From an uncultured Oxalobacteraceae bacterium (GTDB taxonomy: Bacteria; Pseudomonadota; Gammaproteobacteria; Burkholderiales; Burkholderiaceae), in assembly GCA_946478765.1 (NCBI GenBank), contig CAMLDH010000026.1:1-20685 (forward strand): 20,685 nt of DNA. The letters run 5' to 3'. Positions 1 through 7,753 of the stretch are shown piece by piece. The translations under genes were made by a program, and so were the position numbers. Position 1 is the stretch's first letter; each line of letters begins with the position of its first letter. The notes beneath the pieces were generated by a model, which worked only from the letters and a program-made list of their open reading frames with translations, was not told the DNA's origin and ran no database searches.

Positions 1-716
1 CGTTTTTTTCGGCGGTTGCCAATCAAACACATCGCCCCCAAACCTGCGAACATCAAAGCGTAGTTTGATGGCTCCGGCACAGCTGATACTGTGATGCCAC
101 CAAGGTAAAACTGGTCTGGATGCTTACCACCAAAAGAGAACGTAAATTCTTTACCCACTTTATCGAGTCCGTTAATGTCGCTAGCCAATACAGTGTTCAC
201 TCCATCAAACAGAAATGTTGAGCTTGGAGCCCAACTGGTGTTGTGCCCATCTGAGCGTAGCGAAAGGGCACTCAACTTGACTGCGGTATCAAATTTCAAT
301 ACCAGTTTTTCATTTTGGGTGACGTTGTCATCGGCGCCGTTGTTAGTGACGTGATACACGCCAAGCCCGGCGCCAATATGTTTGAGTGCATTGTAAGCAT
401 TCTCATAATCTTGTATCACGGTGACTTGATCCCAAATGCCATTCTTGAAATAGTAGCCGGTTGCCGTGGCGGTAATACCGTCAACGGTATATTTTAGATC
501 GCCACCAAGGGGATTGATTGGGGCAGCAAAGTTGGAACTGCAAATATCGCCTCCACATTGCCAGTAGCCGGAATGGAGCGTCTCGCTAGGAAGGAATCCG
601 GTATTGTTATTGCCGCTGAATTTCAGGTTGGCGAAATCATAGGTGACAGTAGTGGCAGAGGCCGGCACCATTATTAAACTGGGTAAAGCTACAGCTAAAA
701 TCTTGAGAATTTTCAT
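1..716 (-). CDS. PEP-CTERM sorting domain protein (3' end cut by window edge)
   Basis: This is an exported protein of the exosortase/PEP-CTERM type, probably released into or anchored at the outer surface and extracellular matrix. Read from ATG at 716, the frame stays open to base 1 (238 full codons, then the first two bases of an Arg codon), so only the last residues and the stop are missing. A Sec signal peptide spans about residues 1-21 (MKILKI..., then VPASA). The C-terminus has VPEP at 213-216, a hydrophobic helix (ALMFAGLGAMCLIG) and a basic tail NRRKK, which is the full tripartite sorting signal. The middle is Asn/Gly/Thr-rich and beta-like, with two Cys at 54 and 59 (CGGDIC). The Shine-Dalgarno is weak (AGTGAA). 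Transcription is probably sigma-54 dependent from the promoter at 777-792. The substrate or matrix role is unknown. The sorting-signal call is firm; the function is not. Confidence 0.93.
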   Translation of the reverse strand, partial: MKILKILAVALPSLIMVPASATTVTYDFANLKFSGNNNTGFLPSETLHSGYWQCGGDICSSNFAAPINPLGGDLKYTVDGITATATGYYFKNGIWDQVTVIQDYENAYNALKHIGAGLGVYHVTNNGADDNVTQNEKLVLKFDTAVKLSALSLRSDGHNTSWAPSSTFLFDGVNTVLASDINGLDKVGKEFTFSFGGKHPDQFYLGGITVSAVPEPSNYALMFAGLGAMCLIGNRRKK

Positions 717-739
717 ATCGCAGTTCACTTTTTTTATTG

Positions 740-758
740 AAATTGGCGGCGCCAATTT
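740..758 (-). promoter_or_regulatory. 5'-UTR hairpin of the PEP-CTERM gene
   Basis: AAATTGGC and GCCAATTT form a perfect 8-bp stem with a 3-base loop. It lies between the predicted sigma-54 transcription start (about 766) and the ATG at 716, so it would form within the first 30 bases of the mRNA. It could stabilise the 5' end or modulate translation; no function is shown. Confidence 0.45.
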
Positions 759-776
759 TTCAGCAACAAAGTGCAA

Positions 777-792
777 TGCAATACATGTGCCA
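777..792 (-). promoter_or_regulatory. sigma-54 (RpoN) -24/-12 promoter
   Basis: The minus strand reads TGGCACATGTATTGCA. This matches the RpoN consensus TGGCACGNNNNTTGCW at every defined base except the G after TGGCAC, with the invariant GG and GC at the required spacing. The predicted start is near 766, giving a leader of about 50 bases before the ATG at 716. Confidence 0.85.
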
Positions 793-854
793 CATTAAAA
801 TAATTAATTAAATCAAATGCTTGCAATATTTTGGATAGTGATTTATTGCAATTA

Positions 855-870
855 TGTAAATAATTTCGAC
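855..870 (-). promoter_or_regulatory. putative upstream activator site shared by PEP-CTERM genes
   Basis: The minus strand reads GTCGAAATTATTTACA. A near-identical block (GTCGAAAAAATTTACA, 14 of 16 bases) lies upstream of the other PEP-CTERM gene at 14952-14967. Sixty-two bases separate this site from the -24 element, against 63 at the other gene. Sigma-54 promoters need an enhancer-binding activator. In exosortase systems the usual candidate is PrsR, partner of the sensor PrsK, neither of which is in this window. Assignment to PrsR is inference. Confidence 0.6.
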
Positions 871-900
871 GCGCTATAAACGTCTCAAAAAAAGCGCGTC
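868..900. repeat. inverted repeat next to the activator site
   Basis: GACGCGC (868-874) and GCGCGTC (894-900) are perfect 7-bp arms with a 19-base spacer that holds an A7 run (T7 on minus). One arm overlaps the GTC of the putative activator site. It could be a second protein-binding dyad or a weak transcript end for the sulfurtransferase unit. Confidence 0.4.
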
Positions 901-924
901 AAAACGACTCAGGCAACATCTGTG

Positions 925-942
925 CGACGCGAGGTTGCGTCG
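925..942 (-). terminator. hairpin downstream of the sulfurtransferase gene
   Basis: CGACGC and GCGTCG form a 6-bp GC-rich stem with a 6-base loop, about 35 bases past the stop at 978-980. No T run follows on the minus strand, so it is at best a weak or factor-assisted terminator. Confidence 0.3.
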
Positions 943-977
943 AGAGTTTAGGTGATTTCCGCGCGGTAGTCTGCGCG

Positions 978-1832
978 TCAATTGCCAATCTCCACCGGAC
1001 GCGCAGGATCGGCGCACCATTCGCTCCACGAGCCCGGATACAAGGCCGCGCCCGACAAGCCCGCCACTTCCATCGCCAGCAGGTTGTGGCAGGCGGTGAC
1101 GCCGGAGCCGCATTGCATGATGCTGGCCTCCGGCGCCGTGATCAACGCATTGAATTCCGCACGCAGTTGTTGCGCCGCTTTGAAATGGCCATCGGCCTGC
1201 AGATTGTCCTTGAAGAAGCGGTTTTTCGCGCCCGGGATATGGCCGCCGACCGGGTCGAGCGTTTCATTCTCGCCGCGAAACCGGTCCGGCGCGCGTGCAT
1301 CGATGATGGTGCGCGACAGTGTGGCCAGATTGGACCGGATCTCATCGGCCGTGACCGATGCCACGAGGGGCGGCTGAGCATCCACATTGCCGCGCAATTT
1401 GGATGCCTGTTCCGTCGATAGCCATTGGCCGTCCGCCTGCCATGCCGGCAAGCCGCCGTCGAGCACCGCAACCGCGTCATGACCGACCCAGCGCAGCATC
1501 CACCACAGGCGCGCTGCAAACATGCCGCCCTGTGCATCGTAGGCGACCACTTGCGAACCGTGATTGACGCCCAGGCGGCGCAAGGTGTCAATGAATGCGT
1601 CGCGCGCGGGCAAAGGATGGCGACCGCGGAATTCACCGTTCGGCCCCGGCTTCTTGTCGGACAAGTCGCTATCGAGATGCACGAATTGCGCGTTCGGGAT
1701 ATGGCCCGTGTCATAGGCGGCGCGGCCGGCCTCCGGGTTGGCCAGGTCGTGGCGGCAATCGAGCACGACCCAGTTCGGTTCCAGTACATGCTGCGCCAGT
1801 TCGGCGGCGGAAATCAGGGTGGTGTAGCGCAT
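978..1832 (-). CDS. sseA: thiosulfate / 3-mercaptopyruvate sulfurtransferase (SseA-like)
   Basis: This 284-residue two-domain rhodanese moves sulfane sulfur from a donor such as 3-mercaptopyruvate or thiosulfate to an acceptor (cyanide or thiols) in the cytoplasm. The N-terminal rhodanese domain (about 5-130) has no catalytic Cys. The C-terminal domain (about 160-280) has the active-site loop CGSGVTA with Cys241. That loop is typical of mercaptopyruvate sulfurtransferases; classical rhodanese has CRKGVT, so mercaptopyruvate is the likelier substrate. The length fits the family. The start (ATG at 1832) lies 9 bases after the stop of the upstream EamA permease gene, which implies co-transcription. 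It is the last gene of a probable three-gene minus-strand unit with the Rieske oxygenase. Confidence 0.92.
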   Translation of the reverse strand: MRYTTLISAAELAQHVLEPNWVVLDCRHDLANPEAGRAAYDTGHIPNAQFVHLDSDLSDKKPGPNGEFRGRHPLPARDAFIDTLRRLGVNHGSQVVAYDAQGGMFAARLWWMLRWVGHDAVAVLDGGLPAWQADGQWLSTEQASKLRGNVDAQPPLVASVTADEIRSNLATLSRTIIDARAPDRFRGENETLDPVGGHIPGAKNRFFKDNLQADGHFKAAQQLRAEFNALITAPEASIMQCGSGVTACHNLLAMEVAGLSGAALYPGSWSEWCADPARPVEIGN

Positions 1833-1841
1833 TTTCTCTGC

Positions 1842-2768
1842 CTATATTTCGGTTGCGATCGGATCGGTGCTTGCTTCGATCGGTGATTTTACATTGCGTG
1901 TGTTGTAAAAGGTGACGGCGACGCCGCTGACGAGAATGATGCCGATGCCGGCCCAGCTGCGCCAGTCCAGAACATCGTTCCATAACAGGATGCCCCAGAA
2001 GCTGGAGAACACGATGCCGGTGTATTGCAGATTCGCGGTGACCAGCGTCTTGCCGAGCCGGTAGGCGCGCGTCATCGCAATTTGCGCGACGGTCGCGCTG
2101 ACACCCAGCCCCAGCAACAGTGCGATGCCCTTGGGCGTATGCGCATGCCAGACGGGTGCTGGCGTACCGAAGACGCCGGGATGGAAGAGGCTGCCGAGCA
2201 ATCCCGCCAGCAGGCCGGCGGCCGAAAAATAAAACACGACACGGTATTCCGGCTCGCCCAATTGCCCGAGTTGCCGCACCTGCAGATACGCAAGCGCGGA
2301 CAGGACGCCCGACAGCAATCCCACAAGGCCGGTCGCCCACTGGTCGGCGTGCATCGAGGGACGCAGCAGCAGCGTGACGCCGACGAAGCTCATCAGAATG
2401 GCGCTGACCAGATGCCATTCAAAACGGTTTTTCCCCTGCCACCAGCCGGCGATAAACAGGATGGCTGCGATCCAGATCGGCGACATATAATTCAGCGTCG
2501 TGGCGGTTGGCAGCGGCAAGTGGGCAATTGCATAAAACCATAACCACAATGCGATCACACCGATCGTGCCGCGCCACGCGTGATGCCACGGGAGCGCAGT
2601 CTTGAGGCTGCCGCCGTGCAGCTTGACGAACGTGAGCATGAACGCCACGCCGACGATGCCGCGGTACATCACGATTTCGGAGGTCGAATACAGGTCGGAA
2701 GCAAGCTTGACGCACACGCCCATGATGGCGAACACGAAACTGGCGAAGAGCATCCAGAGAGATTGCAT
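1842..2768 (-). CDS. DMT-superfamily permease with two EamA domains
   Basis: This is a 308-residue inner-membrane protein of the drug/metabolite transporter superfamily. About ten hydrophobic segments form two repeated EamA modules (about 1-137 and 146-290). The first has the typical start, with a MYRG motif after helix 1-2 and a YMSPIW segment; the second has the matching NLQYTGIVFSSFWG segment. Such proteins usually export amino acids, nucleosides or other small metabolites, and the substrate cannot be read from sequence. It lies between the Rieske oxygenase gene (89-base gap) and sseA (9-base gap) on the same strand. Pairing with a sulfurtransferase hints at a sulfur metabolite, but that is only a guess. 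The ATG at 2768 has no clear Shine-Dalgarno. Confidence 0.9.
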   Translation of the reverse strand: MQSLWMLFASFVFAIMGVCVKLASDLYSTSEIVMYRGIVGVAFMLTFVKLHGGSLKTALPWHHAWRGTIGVIALWLWFYAIAHLPLPTATTLNYMSPIWIAAILFIAGWWQGKNRFEWHLVSAILMSFVGVTLLLRPSMHADQWATGLVGLLSGVLSALAYLQVRQLGQLGEPEYRVVFYFSAAGLLAGLLGSLFHPGVFGTPAPVWHAHTPKGIALLLGLGVSATVAQIAMTRAYRLGKTLVTANLQYTGIVFSSFWGILLWNDVLDWRSWAGIGIILVSGVAVTFYNTRNVKSPIEASTDPIATEI

Positions 2769-2857
2769 GTGCGGGTCAGGAAAGAGAGACGCGAGAAGGG
2801 AAACATCGCAGGCTTCGATGATACTCCGCCTGCTCTTGCCGCGCGTTCAGCACATCA

Positions 2858-3958
2858 TCAGACCGCAATCCGCGCCCGATACCATTCGTGGAAATGCTGC
2901 ATGCCGTCTTCCATCGGCGACTGGTAGGGGCCGACTTCATTTTCTCCGCGCGCCATCAGGATCCGGCGTCCGGCATCCATGCGCAACGCAATCTCGTCAT
3001 CCTCGATGCAGGTTTCCATGTAGGCGGCGCGTTCGGCTTCGACGAATTCGCGCTCGAACAGCACGATTTCTTCCGGATAGTAAAACTCGACCACATTGGT
3101 GGTTTTCTGCGGGCCGTTCGGCCACACCGTCGACACCACCAGCACATGCGGATACCACTCGACCATGATGTTCGGATACAGCGTCAGCCAGATCGCGCCA
3201 TAGGGCGGCGCGACGCCGTCGCGGAATTTGAGCACCTGCTCCTGCCACTTCTTGTAGGCCGGCGAACCGGACTTGGACAAGCCGCGATTGACGCCGACCG
3301 TTTGCACGCTGAAATCCTTGCCGAATTCCCAGCGCAGATCGTCGCAGGTGACAAAGCTGCCCAAGCCAGGATGGAAGGGTTCGACGTGATAGTCTTCCAG
3401 ATATACCTCGATGAAGGTTTTCCAGTTGTAATCGCATTCATGCACTTCGACATGGTCGAACAGGTAGCCGCTGAAATCGAGATCTTTCGCGACGCTTAAC
3501 TGCGCCATTTTTTGCCGGATATCGAAGCCGTTCTGTTCGAACAGCAGGCCGTTCCAGTTCTGCAATGGCGTCTTGGACAGATTCAGGCACGGCGTTTCGC
3601 CGAAATGCGGGGCGCCGATCAGTTCACCCTTGAGATCATAGGTCCAGCGATGCAGCGGACAAACGATATTGCTTGAATTGCCGCGGCCATTGAACATTTT
3701 CGCCTGGCGGTGACGGCAGACGTTGGACAGCAATTCAATTCCCTGCGCATTGCGCACCAGCATGCGGCCTTCATTTTCCCACGCGAGCGTGGCGAAGTCG
3801 CCGGTGTTCGGCACCATCAATTCATGGCCGGCATAACGCGGACCTGGACGGAATAGTTGCTGGGTTTCCTGCTTTAACAGTGATTCGTCAAAATAGACGT
3901 TGACCGGAAGTTGCGCGTTAGAACGCGCGAGCTTGGCGAGACTAGCCAGATCGGACAT
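2858..3958 (-). CDS. Rieske non-heme iron oxygenase, alpha-subunit type
   Basis: This 366-residue protein resembles the catalytic (alpha) subunit of ring-hydroxylating and related Rieske oxygenases, which use O2 and electrons from a reductase to hydroxylate or demethylate a substrate. The Rieske [2Fe-2S] ligands are C81-x-H83 and C100-x2-H103. The mononuclear iron site is in NWKTFIEVYLEDYHVEPFHP, with H191 and H196 and the bridging carboxylate probably E188. The third iron ligand is probably D320 or D321 in the CIEDDEIAL segment. No beta subunit, ferredoxin or reductase gene is nearby, so its electron donor is encoded elsewhere. It heads a minus-strand unit with the EamA permease and sseA, and is divergent from xseB-ispA-dxs. 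The substrate is unknown. Confidence 0.92.
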   Translation of the reverse strand: MSDLASLAKLARSNAQLPVNVYFDESLLKQETQQLFRPGPRYAGHELMVPNTGDFATLAWENEGRMLVRNAQGIELLSNVCRHRQAKMFNGRGNSSNIVCPLHRWTYDLKGELIGAPHFGETPCLNLSKTPLQNWNGLLFEQNGFDIRQKMAQLSVAKDLDFSGYLFDHVEVHECDYNWKTFIEVYLEDYHVEPFHPGLGSFVTCDDLRWEFGKDFSVQTVGVNRGLSKSGSPAYKKWQEQVLKFRDGVAPPYGAIWLTLYPNIMVEWYPHVLVVSTVWPNGPQKTTNVVEFYYPEEIVLFEREFVEAERAAYMETCIEDDEIALRMDAGRRILMARGENEVGPYQSPMEDGMQHFHEWYRARIAV

Positions 3959-4057
3959 CCCCCACCCCCAAATGTGTTACACCAACCTAAGAGAGAAAGA
4001 ATCCGCAAAAACCTGTATTCAAACGAAATGAAACGGAAATTTTGGACAGAACTCGCA

Positions 4058-4063
4058 ATTATA
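4058..4063 (-). promoter_or_regulatory. candidate -10 box for the Rieske gene
   Basis: The minus strand has a perfect TATAAT about 95 bases upstream of the ATG at 3958. The -35 region at 16-18 bp is poor (TCTGAA/CTGAAT), so strength is uncertain or an activator is needed. Confidence 0.45.
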
Positions 4064-4185
4064 CCCTAGTCGCATTTGCATTCAGATAACTGGAGTGCCA
4101 GCAAATTTTCGTAATGTTGCCCGAACCAAAGCGAAATAAAAGGCATAACTGGATGAGCCTGGCTGCGATATCAAGCCGATTGGAC

Positions 4186-4409
4186 CTGTTTCAAGCCGGT
4201 TTGGCACATAAATACATTGAAATTTCAGTCGGTTTTGATGCGGGTCAGGCTTTGTGTTGCCCGAAGTGCCGAGTTGTGGCCAAGATTGCCGTGAAGTAAA
4301 CATGGCTGTCGCGGCAATCTTTCGCTCAATCGATCCGTCGTTCGCCGTGCTGTTTACAGATGCACTGGACATCGAATTATTTGGGCTACAGGTGCTGGGC
4401 ACTGCCGAG
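4186..4409 (+). pseudogene. possible decayed ISL3-family transposase fragment
   Basis: Two short segments in different forward frames have ISL3-like character in the right order. At 4210-4269, KYIEISVGFDAGQALCCPKC resembles the N-terminal strand and CPxC zinc-finger start of ISL3 transposases. At 4338-4409, SFAVLFTDALDIELFGLQVLGTA resembles the later F-x-x-LFE-x-L-x-I helix region. About 25 codons separate them, fewer than expected, so an internal deletion is implied. Stop codons and frame changes rule out a working protein. The match is from memory of family patterns and is weak. The rest of the 3959-4687 gap shows no gene, tRNA or repeat that I can support, apart from the two promoter elements. 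Confidence 0.3.
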
Positions 4410-4653
4410 TCGCAGCGTGGACGTGAGCGCGCGACATACACGACGACCTACTCACCGCACTTTCATTGATGTAAGCACATACTTTTATGGTGAATTTCAA
4501 CAATGGCATGGCGTGGCTGGCCGTCATGTTGTGCTTTCCCAACGATGCTTGCCGTAGCCCGGAGCGTTGACTGCACCCCGCCAAAAGCGAGAGCGCGACC
4601 TGTTAACCGTGCGCCGCAACCATCAAGAGCGCGCCTTGGAAGGTGGTTTGTTC

Positions 4654-4659
4654 TAAAAT
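4654..4659 (+). promoter_or_regulatory. candidate -10 box for xseB-ispA-dxs-folE2
   Basis: TAAAAT lies 28 bases before the xseB ATG, placing a start near 4667. No good -35 hexamer sits at 16-18 bp upstream, so this is tentative. Confidence 0.3.
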
Positions 4660-4687
4660 AACGGGTTACACTTGAATTTAATCCCTT

Positions 4688-4942
4688 ATGTCCAAGAAAC
4701 TTGCGTCCACCGGCGCACCCGCCTCGTTTGAACAAGCGATGGCCGAGTTGGAACAATTGGTTGCACAGATGGAGGCGGGCGAATTGCCGCTGGAAGCTTC
4801 CGTCGCCGCCTACAAACGCGGCTCCGAATTGGTTAAATATTGCGCGCTGCAACTCGACAAGGTCGAAAGCCAGGTCAAGGTGCTGGAAGGCGACATGCTC
4901 AAACCGTTCGCAACCGATGCCGGGACCGAGGCGGAAGAATGA
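4688..4942 (+). CDS. xseB: exodeoxyribonuclease VII small subunit
   Basis: This 84-residue protein is the small subunit of exonuclease VII, which with XseA degrades single-stranded DNA bidirectionally into oligonucleotides. The conserved core runs through SFEQAMAELEQLVAQMEAGE, LPLEASVAAYKRGSELVKYC and LDKVESQVKVL, an all-helical fold that binds the large subunit. The length is normal for the family. XseA is not in this window. The stop overlaps the ispA start as ATGA, so the two are translationally coupled. There is no clear Shine-Dalgarno before the ATG. Confidence 0.95.
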   Translation: MSKKLASTGAPASFEQAMAELEQLVAQMEAGELPLEASVAAYKRGSELVKYCALQLDKVESQVKVLEGDMLKPFATDAGTEAEE

Positions 4943-5832
4943 CGACAACATTGGCATTTGACGACTGGATGAAAACGGTCCAGTCGGTCATGGAACAGGC
5001 ATTGGCTTTCCATTTGCCGCTCGAAACCCAGACGCCGGCGCGTCTGCATGCAGCGATGCGGTATGCGGTGCTGGACGGCGGCAAGCGCGTGCGGCCGCTG
5101 CTGGTATTCGCCGCCGGCGCATTGTTCGATGTGCAGCAGGAAGATCTGGCGCGCGCCGCGGCAGCGGTCGAAATGATTCATGCGTACTCGCTGGTACATG
5201 ACGACATGCCGTGCATGGATGACGATGCCCTGCGGCGCGGCAAGCCGACCGTGCATGTCAAATATGATGAGGCGACCGCATTGCTGGTCGGCGATGCGCT
5301 GCAAGCGCAGGCGCTTCTGGTGCTGTCCGAAGGCGCCGGCGACGCCGCCCGCAGACTCGACATGGTGCGTTTGCTGGCGCGTGCTTCGGGTTCGGTCGGC
5401 ATGTGCGGCGGCCAGGCAATCGATCTGTCCAGCGTCGGTTTGACCTTGTCGCTGGCCGAACTGGAGCAGATGCATCGCCTGAAAACCGGCGCGTTGTTAC
5501 GCGCATCGGTGTTGCTGGGCGCGTTGAGCGGCAAGACGCTGACCGCATCGGAGGCGTCGGCACTGGAAGCGTATGCGAATGCGATCGGCTTGGCATTCCA
5601 GGTGGTGGATGACGTGCTGGATGCGACAGCGGACTCGGCCACGCTGGGCAAGACGGCGGGCAAGGATGCTGCGGACAACAAACCGACGTACGTATCAATT
5701 TTGGGCCTGGAAGAGTCGCGCACGTTAGCGGAAAAACTGCGCAATGACGCACACCGGGCAGTCATGCAGTTTGGGGAGCAGGCACGGCGGTTGCGCGAAC
5801 TCGCGGACCTGATCGTGCAACGGAAAGCCTGA
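4939..5832 (+). CDS. ispA: farnesyl diphosphate synthase (geranyltranstransferase)
   Basis: This 297-residue short-chain prenyl diphosphate synthase condenses DMAPP/GPP with IPP to make FPP, the precursor of quinone side chains and undecaprenyl carriers. The first Asp-rich motif is DDMPCMD (D88, D89, D94) and the second is DDVLD (224-228). GGKRVRP (47-53) holds the diphosphate-binding Lys/Arg. The four-residue insert in the first motif (DDxxxxD) is the bacterial type II FPP synthase pattern. The start is the ATG at 4939 in the ATGA overlap with xseB; a longer upstream reading frame only overlaps xseB and lacks family sequence. dxs follows after one base, forming a tight isoprenoid unit. Confidence 0.96.
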   Translation: MTTTLAFDDWMKTVQSVMEQALAFHLPLETQTPARLHAAMRYAVLDGGKRVRPLLVFAAGALFDVQQEDLARAAAAVEMIHAYSLVHDDMPCMDDDALRRGKPTVHVKYDEATALLVGDALQAQALLVLSEGAGDAARRLDMVRLLARASGSVGMCGGQAIDLSSVGLTLSLAELEQMHRLKTGALLRASVLLGALSGKTLTASEASALEAYANAIGLAFQVVDDVLDATADSATLGKTAGKDAADNKPTYVSILGLEESRTLAEKLRNDAHRAVMQFGEQARRLRELADLIVQRKA

Positions 5833-5833
5833 T

Positions 5834-7699
5834 ATGGAATTACTGAAAAATATTGACCAGCCGGCCGATCTGCGCCGCCTGTCGCGCACGCAATTGAAGC
5901 CGCTGGCGGACGAATTGCGTGCGTTCGTGCTCGACTCGGTCTCGAAGACCGGCGGCCACTTGTCGTCCAATCTCGGCACCGTCGAACTCACGATTGCGCT
6001 GCATTACGTGTTCAACACGCCGGAAGACCGCATCGTGTGGGACGTCGGGCACCAGACCTATCCGCACAAGATCCTCACCGGGCGGCGCGACCAGATGCAC
6101 ACGCTGCGCCAGTTGGATGGCATCTCGGGTTTTCCGCGCCGCGATGAAAGCAAATACGACACCTTCGGCACCGCGCATTCGTCGACCTCGATCTCGGCCG
6201 CTTTGGGCATGGCGCTGGCCGCCAAAACCAAAGGCGAAAACCGCCATGCGATTGCCGTGATCGGCGACGGCGCAATGACGGCCGGCATGGCATTCGAAGC
6301 ATTGAACAATGGCGGTGTGCATGAAGACATCAACCTGCTGGTGATCCTGAACGACAACGACATGTCGATTTCGCCGCCGGTCGGGGCCTTGAATCGCTAT
6401 CTGGCGCGCCTGATGTCAGGCCAGTTTTACGCAACCGCAAAAACTGTCGGCAAATCGGTGTTGCCGGGACCGGTGCTGGAATTGGCCAAGCGCTTTGAAG
6501 AACATGCGAAGGGGATGGTGGTGCCGGCCACCTTGTTCGAGGAATTCGGCTTTAACTATATCGGCCCGATCGACGGCCACGATCTCGAATCGCTGATCCC
6601 GACGCTGCAAAATATCCGCCAGCTCAAAGGCCCGCAATTCCTGCACGTGGTGACCAAGAAAGGCCAGGGCTACAAGCTGGCCGAAGCCGATCCGGTGCTC
6701 TACCACGGTCCCGGCAAATTCAATCCGGCGGAAGGCGTCAAACCTGCCGCTGCCGGCAAAATGACCTACACCCAGGTATTCGGCGAGTGGCTGTGCGACA
6801 TGGCGGCGCAGGACAAGCGCTTGATCGGCATCACGCCGGCCATGCGCGAAGGTTCCGGTATGGTGCAATTCGAGCAACGTTTTCCGAATCGATATTACGA
6901 TGTCGGCATTGCCGAGCAACATGCGGTCACGTTCGCCGCCGGGATGGCGTGCGAAGGCTTGAAGCCGGTTGTTGCCATTTATTCCACTTTTTTGCAGCGT
7001 GCCTACGATCAATTGATCCATGACGTCGCGCTGCAAAACCTCGACGTCACCTTTGCGCTCGACCGCGCCGGACTGGTCGGCGCCGATGGCGCAACCCATG
7101 CGGGCAATTACGATCTGGCCTATCTGCGCTGCATTCCGAACATGGTCGTCATGGCCGCTTCGGACGAAAATGAGTGCCGTCAGATGCTCTCTACCGCTTT
7201 CCAATATAATGGGCCAGCTGCGGTGCGTTATCCGCGCGGCGCCGGCATCGGCGCCGCGATCGAGAAAGCGCTGACAACGCTCCCGCTCGGTAAAGGCGAA
7301 ATCAGGCGCGAAGGCAAAGGGATTGCGATTCTCGCCTTTGGCACCATGGTCGCACCGAGTCTGGCCGCAGCCGACGATTTGAACGCAACAGTGGCCAATA
7401 TGCGTTTCATCAAACCACTGGATGTCGAATTGGTAAAGCAACTGGCGCAAACGCACGACGCGCTGGTGACGATCGAAGAAGGTGCGGTCATGGGCGGCGC
7501 AGGGGCTGCGGTGGCTGAAGCACTGGCGGCGGCTGGTATTGCCAAGCCGCTCTTGAATTTGGGGCTTCCGGACAAATTTATTGACCATGGCGATACGGCC
7601 CTGCTGCTTGCCGCATGCGGCCTGGACGCCAAGGGAATCGTCGCATCGGTTCGGCAACGTTTTGGCAAGGGCGAACCGCGTCTGGTCGTCAACAACTAA
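5834..7699 (+). CDS. dxs: 1-deoxy-D-xylulose-5-phosphate synthase
   Basis: This 621-residue thiamine-diphosphate enzyme condenses pyruvate and glyceraldehyde 3-phosphate into DXP, the entry step of the MEP isoprenoid pathway and also a precursor for thiamine and [12 protein letters not shown] (71-79) contains the conserved His73. GDGAMTAG (144-151) through [10 protein letters not shown] (171-180) is the ThDP/Mg motif. GIAEQHAV holds catalytic Glu361. [15 protein letters not shown] lies in the pyrimidine domain, and the transketolase C-terminal domain ends the protein. The length is typical. It starts one base after the ispA stop. The antisense frame across it is only a codon-bias shadow. Confidence 0.97.
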   Translation: MELLKNIDQPADLRRLSRTQLKPLADELRAFVLDSVSKTGGHLSSNLGTVELTIALHYVFNTPEDRIVWDVGHQTYPHKILTGRRDQMHTLRQLDGISGFPRRDESKYDTFGTAHSSTSISAALGMALAAKTKGENRHAIAVIGDGAMTAGMAFEALNNGGVHEDINLLVILNDNDMSISPPVGALNRYLARLMSGQFYATAKTVGKSVLPGPVLELAKRFEEHAKGMVVPATLFEEFGFNYIGPIDGHDLESLIPTLQNIRQLKGPQFLHVVTKKGQGYKLAEADPVLYHGPGKFNPAEGVKPAAAGKMTYTQVFGEWLCDMAAQDKRLIGITPAMREGSGMVQFEQRFPNRYYDVGIAEQHAVTFAAGMACEGLKPVVAIYSTFLQRAYDQLIHDVALQNLDVTFALDRAGLVGADGATHAGNYDLAYLRCIPNMVVMAASDENECRQMLSTAFQYNGPAAVRYPRGAGIGAAIEKALTTLPLGKGEIRREGKGIAILAFGTMVAPSLAAADDLNATVANMRFIKPLDVELVKQLAQTHDALVTIEEGAVMGGAGAAVAEALAAAGIAKPLLNLGLPDKFIDHGDTALLLAACGLDAKGIVASVRQRFGKGEPRLVVNN

Positions 7700-7753
7700 C
7701 AAGAAATCACGTCAGGTTCCGTGCAATGGCCTGACAATTACATAGGCTATGCG

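Noticed and set aside
4082..4441. 119-codon minus-strand frame in the gap before xseB
   Set aside because: Low-complexity, Ser-rich translation with no family character, no ribosome site and a competing transposase-like signal on the other strand.
4547..4580. GTAGCCCGGAGCG as a REP half
   Set aside because: It has a GTAG head, but no complementary arm follows within a reasonable distance.
4463..4957. 164-codon minus-strand frame upstream of and across xseB
   Set aside because: It has no recognisable domain, and half of it is antisense to xseB.
6416..7702. 428-codon minus-strand open frame across dxs
   Set aside because: It is fully antisense to an unmistakable dxs, has no recognisable domain and is explained by the GC-rich codon bias of dxs.
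7721..7753. GTG start for FolE2
   Set aside because: The extra 11 residues do not look like FolE2; the ATG at 7754 gives the usual N-terminus.
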